A DNA stretch of 64,000 nucleotides from Bacillus sp. IITD106 (GCF_019459225.1 NZ_JAIAZY010000001.1:145110-209109), one strand, 5' to 3'; shown: positions 8,459 through 18,334, counted from the first letter of the stretch. Translations and numbers: made by a program. The notes: generated by a model not told the origin, from the letters alone.

Positions 8459-8492
8459 ATGCTTTACTCCAATAAGGAATAAAGCATTTTTT
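8459..8492 (+). terminator. Intrinsic terminator
   Basis: ATGCTTTACTCC pairs with GGAATAAAGCAT and is followed by six T. It lies about 125 bases after the structured element at 8225-8345 and could end its transcript, since no gene precedes it on this strand. Confidence 0.7.
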
Positions 8493-8806
8493 GGTGAAAA
8501 TCTATTGAACTACCATGAAAATAAACTTCTCTAACCATCAAAAAAGACAATACCAAAGAAAACTCGCCTTATGTGTTAAAAAAATGAGAGAGCTAAGGAT
8601 CATTAATCTATGGATTGATTGACTGGATTAATAAACAGTATGGTCATACCAATATATTTTCATTCTCTGTGGTGAAGCAGTGATTTCCGCTTCATGTATG
8701 GCTAAACAAAGCAGTTTAATTAAATTTGAATTTTTCCAAAGTAAGAACCAAAATATTAAAACCATCTATTAAATTCGAAACAATAGATGGTTTTGTGCGG
8801 TTTATT
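8493..8806. other. Gap with possible gene debris
   Basis: Short broken frames occur (for example near 8514-8620 and 8600-8690) without ribosome binding sites. No protein family is recognisable. Confidence 0.3.
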
Positions 8807-9301
8807 TTATTTTATAGGTTGGCAGCATAAACTGCCTTCACCTTTTTCAAGAGCAGACTTTAAACTACTTAGAACACCTGCCCAAGCCATTTGATGCCAC
8901 TCATATGCTTCTTTCCAGCTATCATTTCCTTTAAATCCTGTATGTTCAACAATAACTTTTGTAGATTTGGTATCAACTGGTTCAAAACTAACATTTACAG
9001 TAGTTAATTCACTTTCACTATTCATGATAGATTCAAATTGATCTGGGCCTTTCCAAGTGAATCGTAATTCTTTTTCATCAACAAGTTTAATAATCTTACA
9101 ACCTTTTGTATTCATTCCCGTTTTATTTCCAGGAATAAAATAAAGTTCATAAGCGCCACCTTCAATTGCTTCTACGACTGCTTCAGGTGCGAACCATTCT
9201 GAAACTCGTTCAGATATTGTCCAAGCATACCAAACTAATTGTAAGGGTGCATTCATTGTAACCTCATTAATAATGGCTTTATCATTTGTAGTGGTTGTCA
9301 A
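8807..9301 (-). CDS. SRPBCC/AHSA1 family protein
   Basis: This 164-residue START-like fold protein is of the activator-of-Hsp90-homologue type. Its N terminus INEVTMNAPLQLVWYAWTIS, then VSEWFAPEAV, GGAYELYF and the C-terminal helix EWHQMAWAGVLSSLKSALEK follow the family pattern. The start is TTG at 9301, with GGAGG seven bases upstream; a longer ATG frame to 9331 would overlap that site. Such proteins bind hydrophobic ligands in a deep cavity. Specific ligand unknown. Confidence 0.85.
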   Translation of the reverse strand: MTTTTNDKAIINEVTMNAPLQLVWYAWTISERVSEWFAPEAVVEAIEGGAYELYFIPGNKTGMNTKGCKIIKLVDEKELRFTWKGPDQFESIMNSESELTTVNVSFEPVDTKSTKVIVEHTGFKGNDSWKEAYEWHQMAWAGVLSSLKSALEKGEGSLCCQPIK

Positions 9302-9461
9302 AACAAATCCTCCTATTGGAAATATGTTCATTTGTAGAATACCATTAATAGAGAGTTAAACAAAGAATTTTCTGATTCGTTTTAAAAGAGAGATTGTAAT
9401 GAACGGGTCATACGACTTGAAGATGTTTTAAGGAAAGATAGTAATATTGGAGGGTCATCTC

Positions 9462-9887
9462 ATGTTTATAGTAAATGTAGAAGGTGCAATTCGTCGAAAT
9501 GATAAATGGCTTTTAATCCTTAGAAGTAAAAAGGAGGAACACGCGGGCGGCTCTCTATCTCTTGTTGGTGGGAAGTGCGAAATCGAAGGAAATTCTTCCG
9601 ACATTTTGGAAAGGACGTTGCAAAGAGAAATATTTGAAGAAGTAGGAATCGAAGTGACAGGCCTAAGATACGTAAATAGTTCCTCGTTTGTAACTCATTC
9701 AGGGCTTAATGTCATTGACATAGTTTTTTTATGTCATCATAAAGCGGGTGAACCTTATGCTAAAAGTACGGAAGAAGTTGATGATGTCGTATGGATGACC
9801 ACACCAGAGATCTTATCCCACAATGGATTACCCGCGTATTTAAAAGAAAATATAAAACTTGCTGAGAAGCTATTATATGATATGTAA
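9462..9887 (+). CDS. Nudix hydrolase
   Basis: This 141-residue protein has a Nudix box running from GGKCEIEGN to LQREIFEEVGIEV, with the REIFEEVGI core intact and slightly non-standard spacing before it. GGAGGG precedes the ATG at 9462. Substrate unknown; it is likely a nucleotide-sanitising or NTP-type hydrolase. It is unrelated in detail to the Nudix protein at 2676-3176. Confidence 0.85.
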   Translation: MFIVNVEGAIRRNDKWLLILRSKKEEHAGGSLSLVGGKCEIEGNSSDILERTLQREIFEEVGIEVTGLRYVNSSSFVTHSGLNVIDIVFLCHHKAGEPYAKSTEEVDDVVWMTTPEILSHNGLPAYLKENIKLAEKLLYDM

Positions 9888-10009
9888 CATTATAATAATC
9901 TTCTTTATCCAAGGGTACATTGTTGCAATAAGGAAGGACGGCTTTTTCCTTATTGAAGTAATGAGCAGGTTAGCATTAGCACGATTAAAACAGACTCTAC
10001 TCATTCATT

Positions 10010-10030
10010 AATAAATTGCACACAATGATT
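10010..10030 (+). repeat. Left half of a split intergenic repeat
   Basis: This 21-base segment is identical to 29178-29198. The continuation of the repeat is found 730 bases away at 10761-10800, beyond the pentapeptide gene, whereas the two halves are contiguous at 29178-29238. Confidence 0.7.
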
Positions 10031-10115
10031 ACAAAAAATAAAGACTTATAAATCATATAATTTTCTTATAAAGTCAATTTAACAAAGAGTTTACGAAAAT
10101 ATATAGAGGTGTATT

Positions 10116-10763
10116 ATGTCAAAAATAATAAAAATTGAACGTCCCAAAATCTCATCTGATTTAGAAAGTGCAAATTTCCATAACATTTTTTATGAAGAAG
10201 AGCCTCAATTAGTAAACTGCTCGGTCAAAAATTCTCAAATAGACAATGAGTCAGTAGATAGACTTATCTTATCGAAAGTAATTTTTAAAAACGTCACCTT
10301 TATGAATAGTATCTTTATGAACATAGATATGACTGATGTGGTTTTTGATCATTGCAATTTATCCAATGTACGTTTGTGCGGAGGTACTATACATAGAGCT
10401 GAGTTTAAAGACTGCAAACTCTTGGGCTTAGATTTATCAAAAGCTAGTCTGGGGAACGTTCTTTTTGAAAACTGCGGCTTAAACTTCAGTAATTTTGCAG
10501 AAGCTCGTTTAAAACAGGTGAATTTTGAAATGTCGTCTTTGAGAAGTGCTAATTTTTTCGACTCCAAGTTTAATAAAATTGGTCTCAATCGATGTGATAT
10601 TAATGATATTGATTTTACACATACGAGCCTTAAAGCTGTTGATATAAGTACGTGCACATTTGAACAAATTAATGTGTCTATCGAAAGTTTGGTGGGATGC
10701 GAAGTTTCTTCAAATCAAGCAATAGGATTTTCAAAATTATTAGGACTAAAAATTAAAGATTAA
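10116..10763 (+). CDS. Pentapeptide repeat protein (Qnr-size)
   Basis: This 215-residue protein is composed of pentapeptide repeats with Phe or Leu at every fifth position from about residue 50 (VIFKNVTFMNSIFMNIDMTD, then ANFFDSKFNKI). This builds a right-handed quadrilateral helix resembling the Qnr proteins that shield gyrase from quinolones. Its length matches Qnr (about 215-218) and the chromosomal Qnr-like proteins of Gram-positives. It starts with a GAGGTG site. The gene is bracketed by the two halves of an intergenic repeat that is unbroken elsewhere, hinting at cassette insertion. Gyrase protection is an inference. Confidence 0.8.
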   Translation: MSKIIKIERPKISSDLESANFHNIFYEEEPQLVNCSVKNSQIDNESVDRLILSKVIFKNVTFMNSIFMNIDMTDVVFDHCNLSNVRLCGGTIHRAEFKDCKLLGLDLSKASLGNVLFENCGLNFSNFAEARLKQVNFEMSSLRSANFFDSKFNKIGLNRCDINDIDFTHTSLKAVDISTCTFEQINVSIESLVGCEVSSNQAIGFSKLLGLKIKD

Positions 10764-10800
10764 TTCATTGCTAGGCTACTAATCAGATTATAGTAGAGGG
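10761..10800 (+). repeat. Right half of a split intergenic repeat
   Basis: This segment matches 29199-29238 with only a few substitutions; see the left half at 10010-10030. Confidence 0.7.
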
Positions 10801-10910
10801 AAAAAGGAATTCAGCGCTTAGAGATGTTCAGAAATAATTTTAACTTGAACCTTACGTAACGTTATGTTTTATAGTGTACTTAACAGTGAATAAGAGAAAG
10901 GATAAGTAAA

Positions 10911-11780
10911 ATGAAAAACACAATTGTTAAGACACTCATTTATGACAAACAAGTTCGTTTATTTTTTGTTGATAATACAATATTAATTAATGATATTCTT
11001 CGACTTAACAAAGAAACAAACAAAACTCTTAAACTTATATTAGGAAAAACCATTTCAGTTGTGAGCTTAATTTCAGGAACCTTAAAAGGGGATCAAAGAA
11101 TAAGTTTCCATATGACAATGAGTGATCCAAAATATAAAGTTTTTGCCGATGCAGATGCAAAAGGAAATGTTCGTGGTTATCTCAATGGGGAATTATTGAA
11201 AATCTCTAATGATCCTATTAATAAAATATCTCTTGACCGGCTTATTGGTAATAAAGGAACGATTCGTGTGATAAAAGGATCTGCAATGAATCAATTTACT
11301 GGCATAACTGATATGCCATATCGAAACATTGTTGATGACATTTCACATTATTTCATTCAGAGTGAGCAAACTCAAACATATATAGGAGCCAATCTTGGAT
11401 TTGGAAATGACAACTGTGTATTATTCAGTCATGCTATATTTGCTCAATTACTTCCAGGCGCTAAGCCTAACCTAATTGATCGTGTAAAACACACAGTTAA
11501 TACGAATCAAGAGTTCTTTTCTAACTTGAATAAAGTTAGCAAGAACAATATTGATAAAAAGTTAAGTGAGTTATTTAAGGATGTACAAGTAATGGGATAT
11601 AGTCCTGTCCAATTTTTCTGTGGATGCTCAAAAGAAATGTTCTTCGGGATGCTCCATTCTTTAAGCCAGAATGAATTAATACAGGCAATAAATAATAAAG
11701 AAGCTATTGACACAGCTTGTCATATCTGTGGGAGGACCTATAGCTTCAAATATAATGAAATTCAAGAAATTTTGAAGTAA
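10911..11780 (+). CDS. hslO: Hsp33-family redox chaperone (divergent)
   Basis: This 289-residue protein matches Hsp33, a holdase switched on by oxidation of zinc-bound cysteines. The N-terminal domain (VKTLIYDKQVRLFFVDNTIL, then VFADADAKGNVRGYLNGE) is recognisable though divergent. The C-terminal zinc centre CGCSKE followed by CHIC is complete. A GAAAGGATAAG sequence precedes the ATG. It is followed after 44 bases by a MerR regulator on the same strand, an unusual partner that suggests inducible rather than housekeeping expression. It may be a second, specialised Hsp33. Confidence 0.85.
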   Translation: MKNTIVKTLIYDKQVRLFFVDNTILINDILRLNKETNKTLKLILGKTISVVSLISGTLKGDQRISFHMTMSDPKYKVFADADAKGNVRGYLNGELLKISNDPINKISLDRLIGNKGTIRVIKGSAMNQFTGITDMPYRNIVDDISHYFIQSEQTQTYIGANLGFGNDNCVLFSHAIFAQLLPGAKPNLIDRVKHTVNTNQEFFSNLNKVSKNNIDKKLSELFKDVQVMGYSPVQFFCGCSKEMFFGMLHSLSQNELIQAINNKEAIDTACHICGRTYSFKYNEIQEILK

Positions 11781-11824
11781 TGATAATCAGTACGTTTAAT
11801 ACATTTTATAAGGATGAAATATGT

Positions 11825-12547
11825 ATGAAAGAATACTGGAAAGTTGGAGAGCTTGCATCATTGACGGGCTTAACGATAAGAACTTTAAGATATTATGATC
11901 AAATTGATTTGCTCCCGCCTTCTCAATATACAGAGTCTGGACATAGGCTTTATACAAAAACGGATTTGGCTCTACTTCAACAGATCTTGGCTCTAAAACA
12001 AATGGGATTCTCTTTGGATGATATAAAGACTGTCATTACGAACAAAGAAAAAGGTTTTGCCATCAACATTATAGAATCTCAAATAACTCGTATAAAGAGA
12101 GATATACAAGTTCAACAAAATCTACTTTATGAATTAGAGGGTGTTTTAAAAACAATTCGTAGTAAAAAAAGAATGTCCATTGAAGAATTAACAAAACTAT
12201 TAGGTGCAATGAAAATGTACCAAGAAAAATATTTTACAAAAGAGCAATTAGACATGATGAAGAATTATTATGATCAATATGATGAAGATACTTTAAAAGA
12301 AGTAGAACAAGAATTTAGAATGATTTTGGAAAAAATACAATTAGAAAAAGAAAATGGAACACCCCCTAATAGTAGTAAGGTAAAAGCATTGGCAGAAAAA
12401 TGGAGTGAGATTGTTTACTCATTCACAGGGTATGACCAAGATTTAAAGAAACAAACTGAAAAATTCCATGCTGAAAACCCCGATAATAATTTGCAGTATG
12501 GGATGGATGCAGAATTATATAAGTATATACAGAAAGCATTAGAATAA
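11825..12547 (+). CDS. MerR-family regulator with TipAS-like domain
   Basis: This 240-residue protein begins WKVGELASLTGLTIRTLRYY (MerR winged helix, residues 4-70), then a coiled coil (about 75-120) and a C-terminal TipAS-like ligand domain (YFTKEQLDMMKNYYDQYD, to about 235). TipAS domains bind thiopeptides and other drugs. The ATG at 11825 is used because AAGGA lies upstream and it begins the canonical domain. Being 44 bases after hslO, it is probably in the same operon and may autoregulate it. The promoter region before hslO would be the expected target. Confidence 0.85.
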   Translation: MKEYWKVGELASLTGLTIRTLRYYDQIDLLPPSQYTESGHRLYTKTDLALLQQILALKQMGFSLDDIKTVITNKEKGFAINIIESQITRIKRDIQVQQNLLYELEGVLKTIRSKKRMSIEELTKLLGAMKMYQEKYFTKEQLDMMKNYYDQYDEDTLKEVEQEFRMILEKIQLEKENGTPPNSSKVKALAEKWSEIVYSFTGYDQDLKKQTEKFHAENPDNNLQYGMDAELYKYIQKALE

Positions 12548-12684
12548 TTATTTAATTCTTACTGACAAGCTCAGTATTGGGAGTCACTTCTATAATTTAT
12601 GAGGTATTAATGTTTTTAAGTTCAGAACTTCGCAATCTTTATTACGTCTCATTGGGGCGAGGAAGGTCGCTGAATTATGGTGCT

Positions 12685-13182
12685 TTAGGACCAATCAACG
12701 CCACCCCAAGAGGATTGCAACTTTCGCAACAAAACAATTTGGCCGAGATGATACGTATCGTGCATCATGATATTGCTGAGCAAATACTCAATAGAGTACC
12801 TGTTAGGGGCATACGGAGCTTTTAACTTTTCATCGTTAAGGTCCGCAATGACCGTTTTTAATTTATTCATGACTTCATTGAGCCGCTGCACAGTCTGGGC
12901 CCACCCAATTTCGTCTTCTGGATCCCCTGAATTTCCAAAGGTTTCATCGTTGTCTTCTGCCTTATGCGGATTCTCTGTACCCTTAATTCGATGGATTACG
13001 TCTTCATTCCAAAATATCAAGTGGTTGACAATCTGCCAAATTGAATTGCTGTTTCCCGAACTTGTCCATGCTGCCTCAGCTGCGGTGACTCCATGAAGTG
13101 CCTGATCCATAGATGCAAACCAATCATTCTCATGGCAATGCATGTCGAGTTGTTCTAAAAACATTTTGGTTACAATTTGCAT
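12685..13182 (-). CDS. DinB family protein
   Basis: This 165-residue protein is of the DinB/YfiT four-helix fold. The metal-site histidines are seen in NHLIFWNED (about residue 53) and HDTYHLGQ (about residues 141-145). Members are often damage-inducible or thiol-transferase-like (bacillithiol-related), but most are uncharacterised. GAGGAG precedes the ATG. One of three DinB-fold genes in the window; it is monocistronic and convergent with the MerR gene. Confidence 0.88.
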   Translation of the reverse strand: MQIVTKMFLEQLDMHCHENDWFASMDQALHGVTAAEAAWTSSGNSNSIWQIVNHLIFWNEDVIHRIKGTENPHKAEDNDETFGNSGDPEDEIGWAQTVQRLNEVMNKLKTVIADLNDEKLKAPYAPNRYSIEYLLSNIMMHDTYHLGQIVLLRKLQSSWGGVDWS

Positions 13183-13576
13183 ACAATTAATCTCCTCACT
13201 CTTTAGTGTAATCTTTCAAGGTTAATAAGATAAGAAAAAATCTGACTATAGAATCAATTAATCGGCCCTAAAAAGGTAAAAACCAAATCCAAGTGGTCCC
13301 TTCCATTTTGGACATACCTTCCTCTCCAACATGGCAGGGTAAGTCGAAATTTCTGGGTGACGATAGCATGCATAGCATAAAATTAATGAATACTCCAAGC
13401 ATTAATTTTGAGAATACAACAAAACCATAATCACTATGACTTATTCGGCACATCCAGCTTTTATTCCTTCATCAATCGAGGGCGTAAATGAAAAAAATGT
13501 TTCCTAGTTATGCACAAAAAAAGAATGAATGCATCCATATTGAATGTCTTCATTCTTTCCTACTTTCTTGCCACTA
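13183..13576. other. Gap; walJ terminator at its right edge
   Basis: No convincing gene. A 61-codon frame at 13268-13453 (minus) lacks a ribosome binding site and family features, so it is not called. Confidence 0.4.
13520..13558 (-). terminator. Terminator of the wal operon
   Basis: AAAGAATGAA pairs with TTCATTCTTT, and the minus-strand transcript continues into a T run. It lies 19 bases after the walJ stop. Confidence 0.75.
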
Positions 13577-14371
13577 TTAAACCGCCGTCAACGCGGTCGG
13601 AATAAACGGATCCGTATCAAACAGCTCAAACTGCTTCCCAACAGGCATATCCTTCGCTTCCAGTGTCTGCTGCACACTCATCCGCGCAAGATCCTTCATA
13701 TTATTATCCCGGCTTAAATGCGCAAGGTAAATCCGTTTCGTACAGTCGCCAATCACGTCACTCATCGCCAAGGCCGCATCTTCATTCGACACATGTCCGA
13801 CATCGCTTAAAATTCTTCGCTTTACACTCCATGGGTATCTGCCCATTTGCAGCATCCCGATATCGTGATTGCTTTCGAATACATACATATCCGCATTGGA
13901 AATGAGTCCTTTCATGCGGTCGCTGACGTACCCTGTATCCGTAATCAATACGAGTTTTTTCCCTCCCGCACGAAATATGTAAAACATCGGCTCTGCCGCA
14001 TCATGGGAGACACCGAATGACTCGATATCAAGCCCGCCGAATGATTTCACGGTTTCCATTCCGAATACAAATTTTTGATCTACCTTAATTTCTCCGATCA
14101 TTCCGTCCATTGCCTGCCACGTGCGCTCATTCGCATAAATCGGAAGTTTATATTTACGGGCCATAACGCCGAGCCCTTTTATATGATCACTATGTTCATG
14201 TGTGACGAGAATCCCATTCAACTTCGCCGGGTCGCGGCCGATTTCTTGAAAGAGCTTGTCCATTTGCTTACCGCTTAAGCCCGCATCGACTAAGAAGGAA
14301 TGGCTTTCCGTTTCAATATAAATGGCATTCCCGGAACTGCCGCTCGCCAGCACACTGAATTGCATTGACAT
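13577..14371 (-). CDS. walJ: WalJ/YycJ metallo-beta-lactamase-fold hydrolase
   Basis: This 264-residue protein has the MBL metal motif THEHSDH near residue 58, with further ligands at GVSHD, DTGYVSD and AHLSRDN. YycJ-type proteins are predicted 5'-exonuclease-like enzymes and are linked to coordinating replication with division and to mutation avoidance. It is the last gene of the walRK-yycHI operon, five bases after yycI. The ATG at 14371 follows GGAGTGA. Confident by motif and position. Confidence 0.95.
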   Translation of the reverse strand: MSMQFSVLASGSSGNAIYIETESHSFLVDAGLSGKQMDKLFQEIGRDPAKLNGILVTHEHSDHIKGLGVMARKYKLPIYANERTWQAMDGMIGEIKVDQKFVFGMETVKSFGGLDIESFGVSHDAAEPMFYIFRAGGKKLVLITDTGYVSDRMKGLISNADMYVFESNHDIGMLQMGRYPWSVKRRILSDVGHVSNEDAALAMSDVIGDCTKRIYLAHLSRDNNMKDLARMSVQQTLEAKDMPVGKQFELFDTDPFIPTALTAV

Positions 14372-14376
14372 TCAGT

Positions 14377-15186
14377 TCACTCCATTTTTGATTTCTCATT
14401 CGTTTTTGGTTGTGCTTGGATGATTTGCCCTTCGAAAGCATTTACGAGAAAATTTTCGACCGTATCGTCCTTATTTTTCACGAGAAAATGCCAAGTCGGG
14501 GTCAGTACTTGTACTTGTGATTCTTCCATATTGACTAGCGTATGATAGCCGAGCTTCGCCTTGTCCACTTTGGCGCCAGATTTCAAGACTCCTTTTAAAT
14601 AAAGGGCTTCTAAAGCTTTCAGTGCCGGATATACCTCTTCATTATCGCTGATCGGCTCGAATGGGTCGAGCATTGTTTGCTCATATGAAACAGCTTCTCC
14701 ATCATCATTTACTTCGAAAACAAGCTGGGCGCTTTGATTCATAAATACAAATTTATCATCTATTTTTTGATAATACGTAACCGTTTTTTCTTCCTTATCA
14801 TACTTCCAAAAGCCATAATTTTCACCGTAAAGGACATGGGAATTAACAAAATCATTTAATTCAATAAAGTCCTGTTTTTCATTGACGGCAATTGGCTTAT
14901 CAAGTATCACATGAATCGTCGCTCCATCTTCCTGGTACTCGATTTTACCATCAATTTTCTTTAGTTCTTCATCTGTAAAGACCTTCGTATTAGCACTCAT
15001 GTAATGATCACTTACGACATCCTTCGGTAGGTTTTCGTATTGAATGTCAGCTTTTAAATTTTCTTCTACTGATGCATCACTTTTCATTTCAAATTGTCTC
15101 GTCTTCGTCATGAGCTGAGAAAAGAGGAAAAGGTCAAGGATCAAGAATGCAATAATGAAAATTGATTTTATTCTATTCCAATCCAC
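14377..15186 (-). CDS. yycI: YycI, WalK regulatory membrane protein
   Basis: This 269-residue protein has one N-terminal transmembrane helix (IKSIFIIAFLILDLFLFSQL) and an extracytoplasmic domain. With YycH it binds WalK at the membrane and restrains its activity. The start is GTG at 15186 behind AGAGGGGGG. It overlaps the end of yycH by 14 bases, so translation is coupled. An ATG further upstream would lie deep inside yycH. Confidence 0.93.
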   Translation of the reverse strand: MDWNRIKSIFIIAFLILDLFLFSQLMTKTRQFEMKSDASVEENLKADIQYENLPKDVVSDHYMSANTKVFTDEELKKIDGKIEYQEDGATIHVILDKPIAVNEKQDFIELNDFVNSHVLYGENYGFWKYDKEEKTVTYYQKIDDKFVFMNQSAQLVFEVNDDGEAVSYEQTMLDPFEPISDNEEVYPALKALEALYLKGVLKSGAKVDKAKLGYHTLVNMEESQVQVLTPTWHFLVKNKDDTVENFLVNAFEGQIIQAQPKTNEKSKME

Positions 15187-16507
15187 CCGTATCCCCCCTC
15201 TTGTCATCCAGATCAAAACGAATCCAAGAACCTCCATAGAGGTAATACCAGGAAGGCTCGAGATTGATTACACTTGTGTTATCAGAATCCACCTTCGAGA
15301 GTTTATAGCCAATCAGCATCGTTTCAAACGTGTCTACGTTGAAATTTGGATCTTCCAGTAATTTATTCAATACCGATTCACCAGATGGCACTTTTTCTGT
15401 TCTTCCTTTCAATTCTAATTGGTTAGAGAAATATGGCCGCTTATATCGGTAAATTTCTTCACTTCCCCAATATAGGAGAATATTTGCCATCCCTTGCTCG
15501 TTGAAAACAGGAAAATTATTTCTAAATAACTGAAAGACCGTTTTCTTCTCATACACGGACATATCAAAGTAACGATAATTACCCGTCCAGCCCCAATGCT
15601 CATTGACAAAATCAATGCTTCTTTTCAACACGTCACTATTAGTGAGAGAAGTCTCTGTACTGGCTTCTAGTCCGGGATTAATATATTCAATCATATTCGT
15701 TGTATAATCCACATTCATGACACTTCTGTCATCTGTATATTGTTCTCCGGCAGAGAGCCCATCTCTTTTCACTTTCGCTGGATCTCTAAATAAGGCGGAT
15801 TTGAATTTTTCCGGGCTGAAATACTCTACCGGATATTGATAGACGGACATCTCTTTTTCTTTGGTTGTTACATAAATAGTCCGCTTTTGCCCTTCTGATC
15901 CTTCTAGTTCAATGGCTGTGTACTCGTCGTATGCTTTCTTTTTTTCTCTCGTGCTTTTCAATAGTGCAGCAACTTTTTCTGCATTTACATTGCTTTTGTA
16001 TTCTCGCCCTTCACTCGTTGAGATAAAGGAAATGGATGAACCGCTTTTTTCATCACCGTCTAAGTCAATGACAATTCGATCAAAAGATGCGTTCGGAAGT
16101 ACGTCTCCTTCAAAATGGAGGACTCCTTTATATAAAGCAAAAGGGACTGAATCGGGATACGTAATTTCAACCATATTACCATCATGCGATAATTCATCTA
16201 TTTTTTCTGGATCGAGGATTCGTGCACCACCAAGGTTATAAATGTTCCACTCGCTCATTTGTGATAGTATGCTATTAATATCCTCATCGAGCACTGTTCC
16301 ATAAACCTCATCATCTATGTGAAAAAGCACCTTTAGCGGCTTGATGAGTTCTGCAGTATCCTTTTGGTCCGCAATCGAGATTTTGTGAACGAATTTCGTG
16401 TCCGGAAATTCATATTTAGGCTTGTACGTCCATAAACTCCAAGTGAGAAAGATACTTAAAAATACGAGCACGGTCAACACTATTGACTTAACTGTTTCAT
16501 ATCTCAC
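15173..16507 (-). CDS. yycH: YycH, WalK regulatory membrane protein
   Basis: This 444-residue protein has an N-terminal membrane anchor (VKSIVLTVLVFLSIFLTWSL) and a long extracytoplasmic domain, and it forms a complex with YycI to modulate WalK. GTG at 16507 is preferred because it overlaps the walK stop as GTGA; a TTG at 16513 is the alternative. AGAGG inside the walK end serves as ribosome binding site. Confidence 0.93.
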   Translation of the reverse strand: MRYETVKSIVLTVLVFLSIFLTWSLWTYKPKYEFPDTKFVHKISIADQKDTAELIKPLKVLFHIDDEVYGTVLDEDINSILSQMSEWNIYNLGGARILDPEKIDELSHDGNMVEITYPDSVPFALYKGVLHFEGDVLPNASFDRIVIDLDGDEKSGSSISFISTSEGREYKSNVNAEKVAALLKSTREKKKAYDEYTAIELEGSEGQKRTIYVTTKEKEMSVYQYPVEYFSPEKFKSALFRDPAKVKRDGLSAGEQYTDDRSVMNVDYTTNMIEYINPGLEASTETSLTNSDVLKRSIDFVNEHWGWTGNYRYFDMSVYEKKTVFQLFRNNFPVFNEQGMANILLYWGSEEIYRYKRPYFSNQLELKGRTEKVPSGESVLNKLLEDPNFNVDTFETMLIGYKLSKVDSDNTSVINLEPSWYYLYGGSWIRFDLDDKRGDTGGLE

Positions 16508-18330
16508 AGCCAATCATCCTCTTGTCCAGGGTCATAAGGCAGGGTAAATAAAATCGTTGTCCCTTTTCCTTCCTTGCTCTTAGCCCAAATATCTCCCCCA
16601 TGGGCTCCTATCATTTCCTTCGCGATGGCCAAGCCAAGCCCTGTTCCTCCAAGCTGCCTCGTTCTTGCGCGGTCAACGCGATAAAAACGTTCAAAGACTT
16701 TTTGTATATTTTCTTTCGGAATTCCAATTCCTTGATCACTGATGCTCACTTCAATTTTGTCATCCAGTACTTTTATTCGGAAGGTGATGGTGCCGCCTTC
16801 TGGCGAGTATTTCAGCGCATTTGAGATAATATTATCAATAACTTGTGTAAGCTTGTCCCCATCAATTTCTACAAAAACGGCTTCTTTTGGGAACAGTCTT
16901 CGGAAATGAACATTGCGCTCTTTCGTCATTTCAAAACGATCGATGATGTAATTGAAGAATGCGACGAAATCGACCCATGTCGGGTGAATGTCATAATTTC
17001 TTCTATCCATCTTGGAAAGCTGCAATAAATCATTGACGAGGCGAATCATTCGTTCCGTTTCGAGCTGTGTGATGCTTAAGAAGCGAGGCCCGAGCGTATC
17101 ATCTTTCATCGCCCCATCTTGTAACGCCTCTAAATAACTTCTCATCGTCGTAAGCGGAGTTCGTAATTCATGGGATACATTCGAAACGAAGTCCCTGCGC
17201 TCCGCATCCAGTTTTTCTTGCTCCGTTACGTCATGAAGTACGACAATTAGCCCATTCACAAATCCGGTTTCGCGCTGAATGACGGACATATTCGCACGTA
17301 AAATAAAATGATTTTCAGGTGTACTGTAATCGAGGATGAGTGATTCTTTTTCCTCGAGTAGCTCCTCAAACGTATAATCTTCATCTAGATCAAGCAGTTC
17401 TGTGATCGGTTGGGAAATGACTGTTTCACGTGAAACGTCCAGCATTTCTGCCGCTCGTTCATTGATTAAAATGACCTTTCCTTTCCGATCCGTCGCAATA
17501 ACCCCATCCGTCATATAGGAGAGCACAGATAAAAGTTTACGCCTTTCACTTTCAGTCATCGCCTGCGATTCCTGCAATTTTTTCGTCAAATTATTAAAGG
17601 AATAAGCGAGTTGTCCAATTTCGTCGTTCCCGTACACACGGACCTTTCTCGAGAAGTTCCCTTTTGCCATCGCGGTCGCTTGCCGCCTCATGTCAGAGAT
17701 CGGTCGTGTAATCATTCTTGCAAGCACAATCCCGAGTATCGCCGTAATGAACATGGCAATAACGGTTCCTGTTATAAAGATGCTATTGATTTCATCCATC
17801 TGTTCGAAAACAGTCTCAATGTTGGCAACTAGATAAATGGCGCCAATTACTTCGCCAGCTTGTTTGATTGGAGAGCTCAATACCCAAATACGACCTTCTG
17901 AATGCTCATTAAAATAAATTTTATCTTGCGCTTCCCCGACCTCGAGCGTTCTTTTCACCATAAGATCGGTCGACTTTTGACCAACAAGCGCTGCATTGCT
18001 CGGTTCAGATGTCCCAATAATAACGCTTCTTTTATTAATAATGCGTACTTCTGAAATATCATTTGCGGAAAAGTCTAAGAGAATTCTTTTGATATCTTCT
18101 TCTAACGGAAGGGCGTCTTCAGCTGAACGATCTTTAACCATTTCTTCGCGAATATTGTATTCCAGTAATGGCAGGCGGCCTTCAATTCCTTTTTGAAAGT
18201 TTGCCACGAGCTGATCTTCTAGCTTTCCGACAAAATATACGCCAATTATCTGCATGGCAATCATGATTAATAACACATAGATCAACACAAATTTAATGTG
18301 TATCGACCTGAAAAAGCTTACTTTTTGCAT
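16504..18330 (-). CDS. walK: Sensor histidine kinase WalK
   Basis: This 608-residue kinase controls cell-wall metabolism and is essential in most Bacillales. It has two transmembrane helices flanking an extracytoplasmic PAS-like domain (about 35-180), HAMP (about 205-255), a cytoplasmic PAS (about 262-370), HisKA with SHELRTPLT (His near 386) and HATPase_c with the DQGIGIP and GTGLGL motifs. AGGAG in the walR end precedes the ATG. It phosphorylates WalR, encoded four bases upstream. Confidence 0.97.
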   Translation of the reverse strand: MQKVSFFRSIHIKFVLIYVLLIMIAMQIIGVYFVGKLEDQLVANFQKGIEGRLPLLEYNIREEMVKDRSAEDALPLEEDIKRILLDFSANDISEVRIINKRSVIIGTSEPSNAALVGQKSTDLMVKRTLEVGEAQDKIYFNEHSEGRIWVLSSPIKQAGEVIGAIYLVANIETVFEQMDEINSIFITGTVIAMFITAILGIVLARMITRPISDMRRQATAMAKGNFSRKVRVYGNDEIGQLAYSFNNLTKKLQESQAMTESERRKLLSVLSYMTDGVIATDRKGKVILINERAAEMLDVSRETVISQPITELLDLDEDYTFEELLEEKESLILDYSTPENHFILRANMSVIQRETGFVNGLIVVLHDVTEQEKLDAERRDFVSNVSHELRTPLTTMRSYLEALQDGAMKDDTLGPRFLSITQLETERMIRLVNDLLQLSKMDRRNYDIHPTWVDFVAFFNYIIDRFEMTKERNVHFRRLFPKEAVFVEIDGDKLTQVIDNIISNALKYSPEGGTITFRIKVLDDKIEVSISDQGIGIPKENIQKVFERFYRVDRARTRQLGGTGLGLAIAKEMIGAHGGDIWAKSKEGKGTTILFTLPYDPGQEDDWL

Positions 18331-18334
18331 GTGC

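Noticed and set aside
12577..12825. 82-codon plus-strand frame antisense to DinB
   Set aside because: Overlaps the real DinB gene end and mirrors it; no ribosome binding site.
13268..13453. 61-codon frame between DinB and walJ
   Set aside because: No ribosome binding site, no family features, and composition unlike neighbouring genes.
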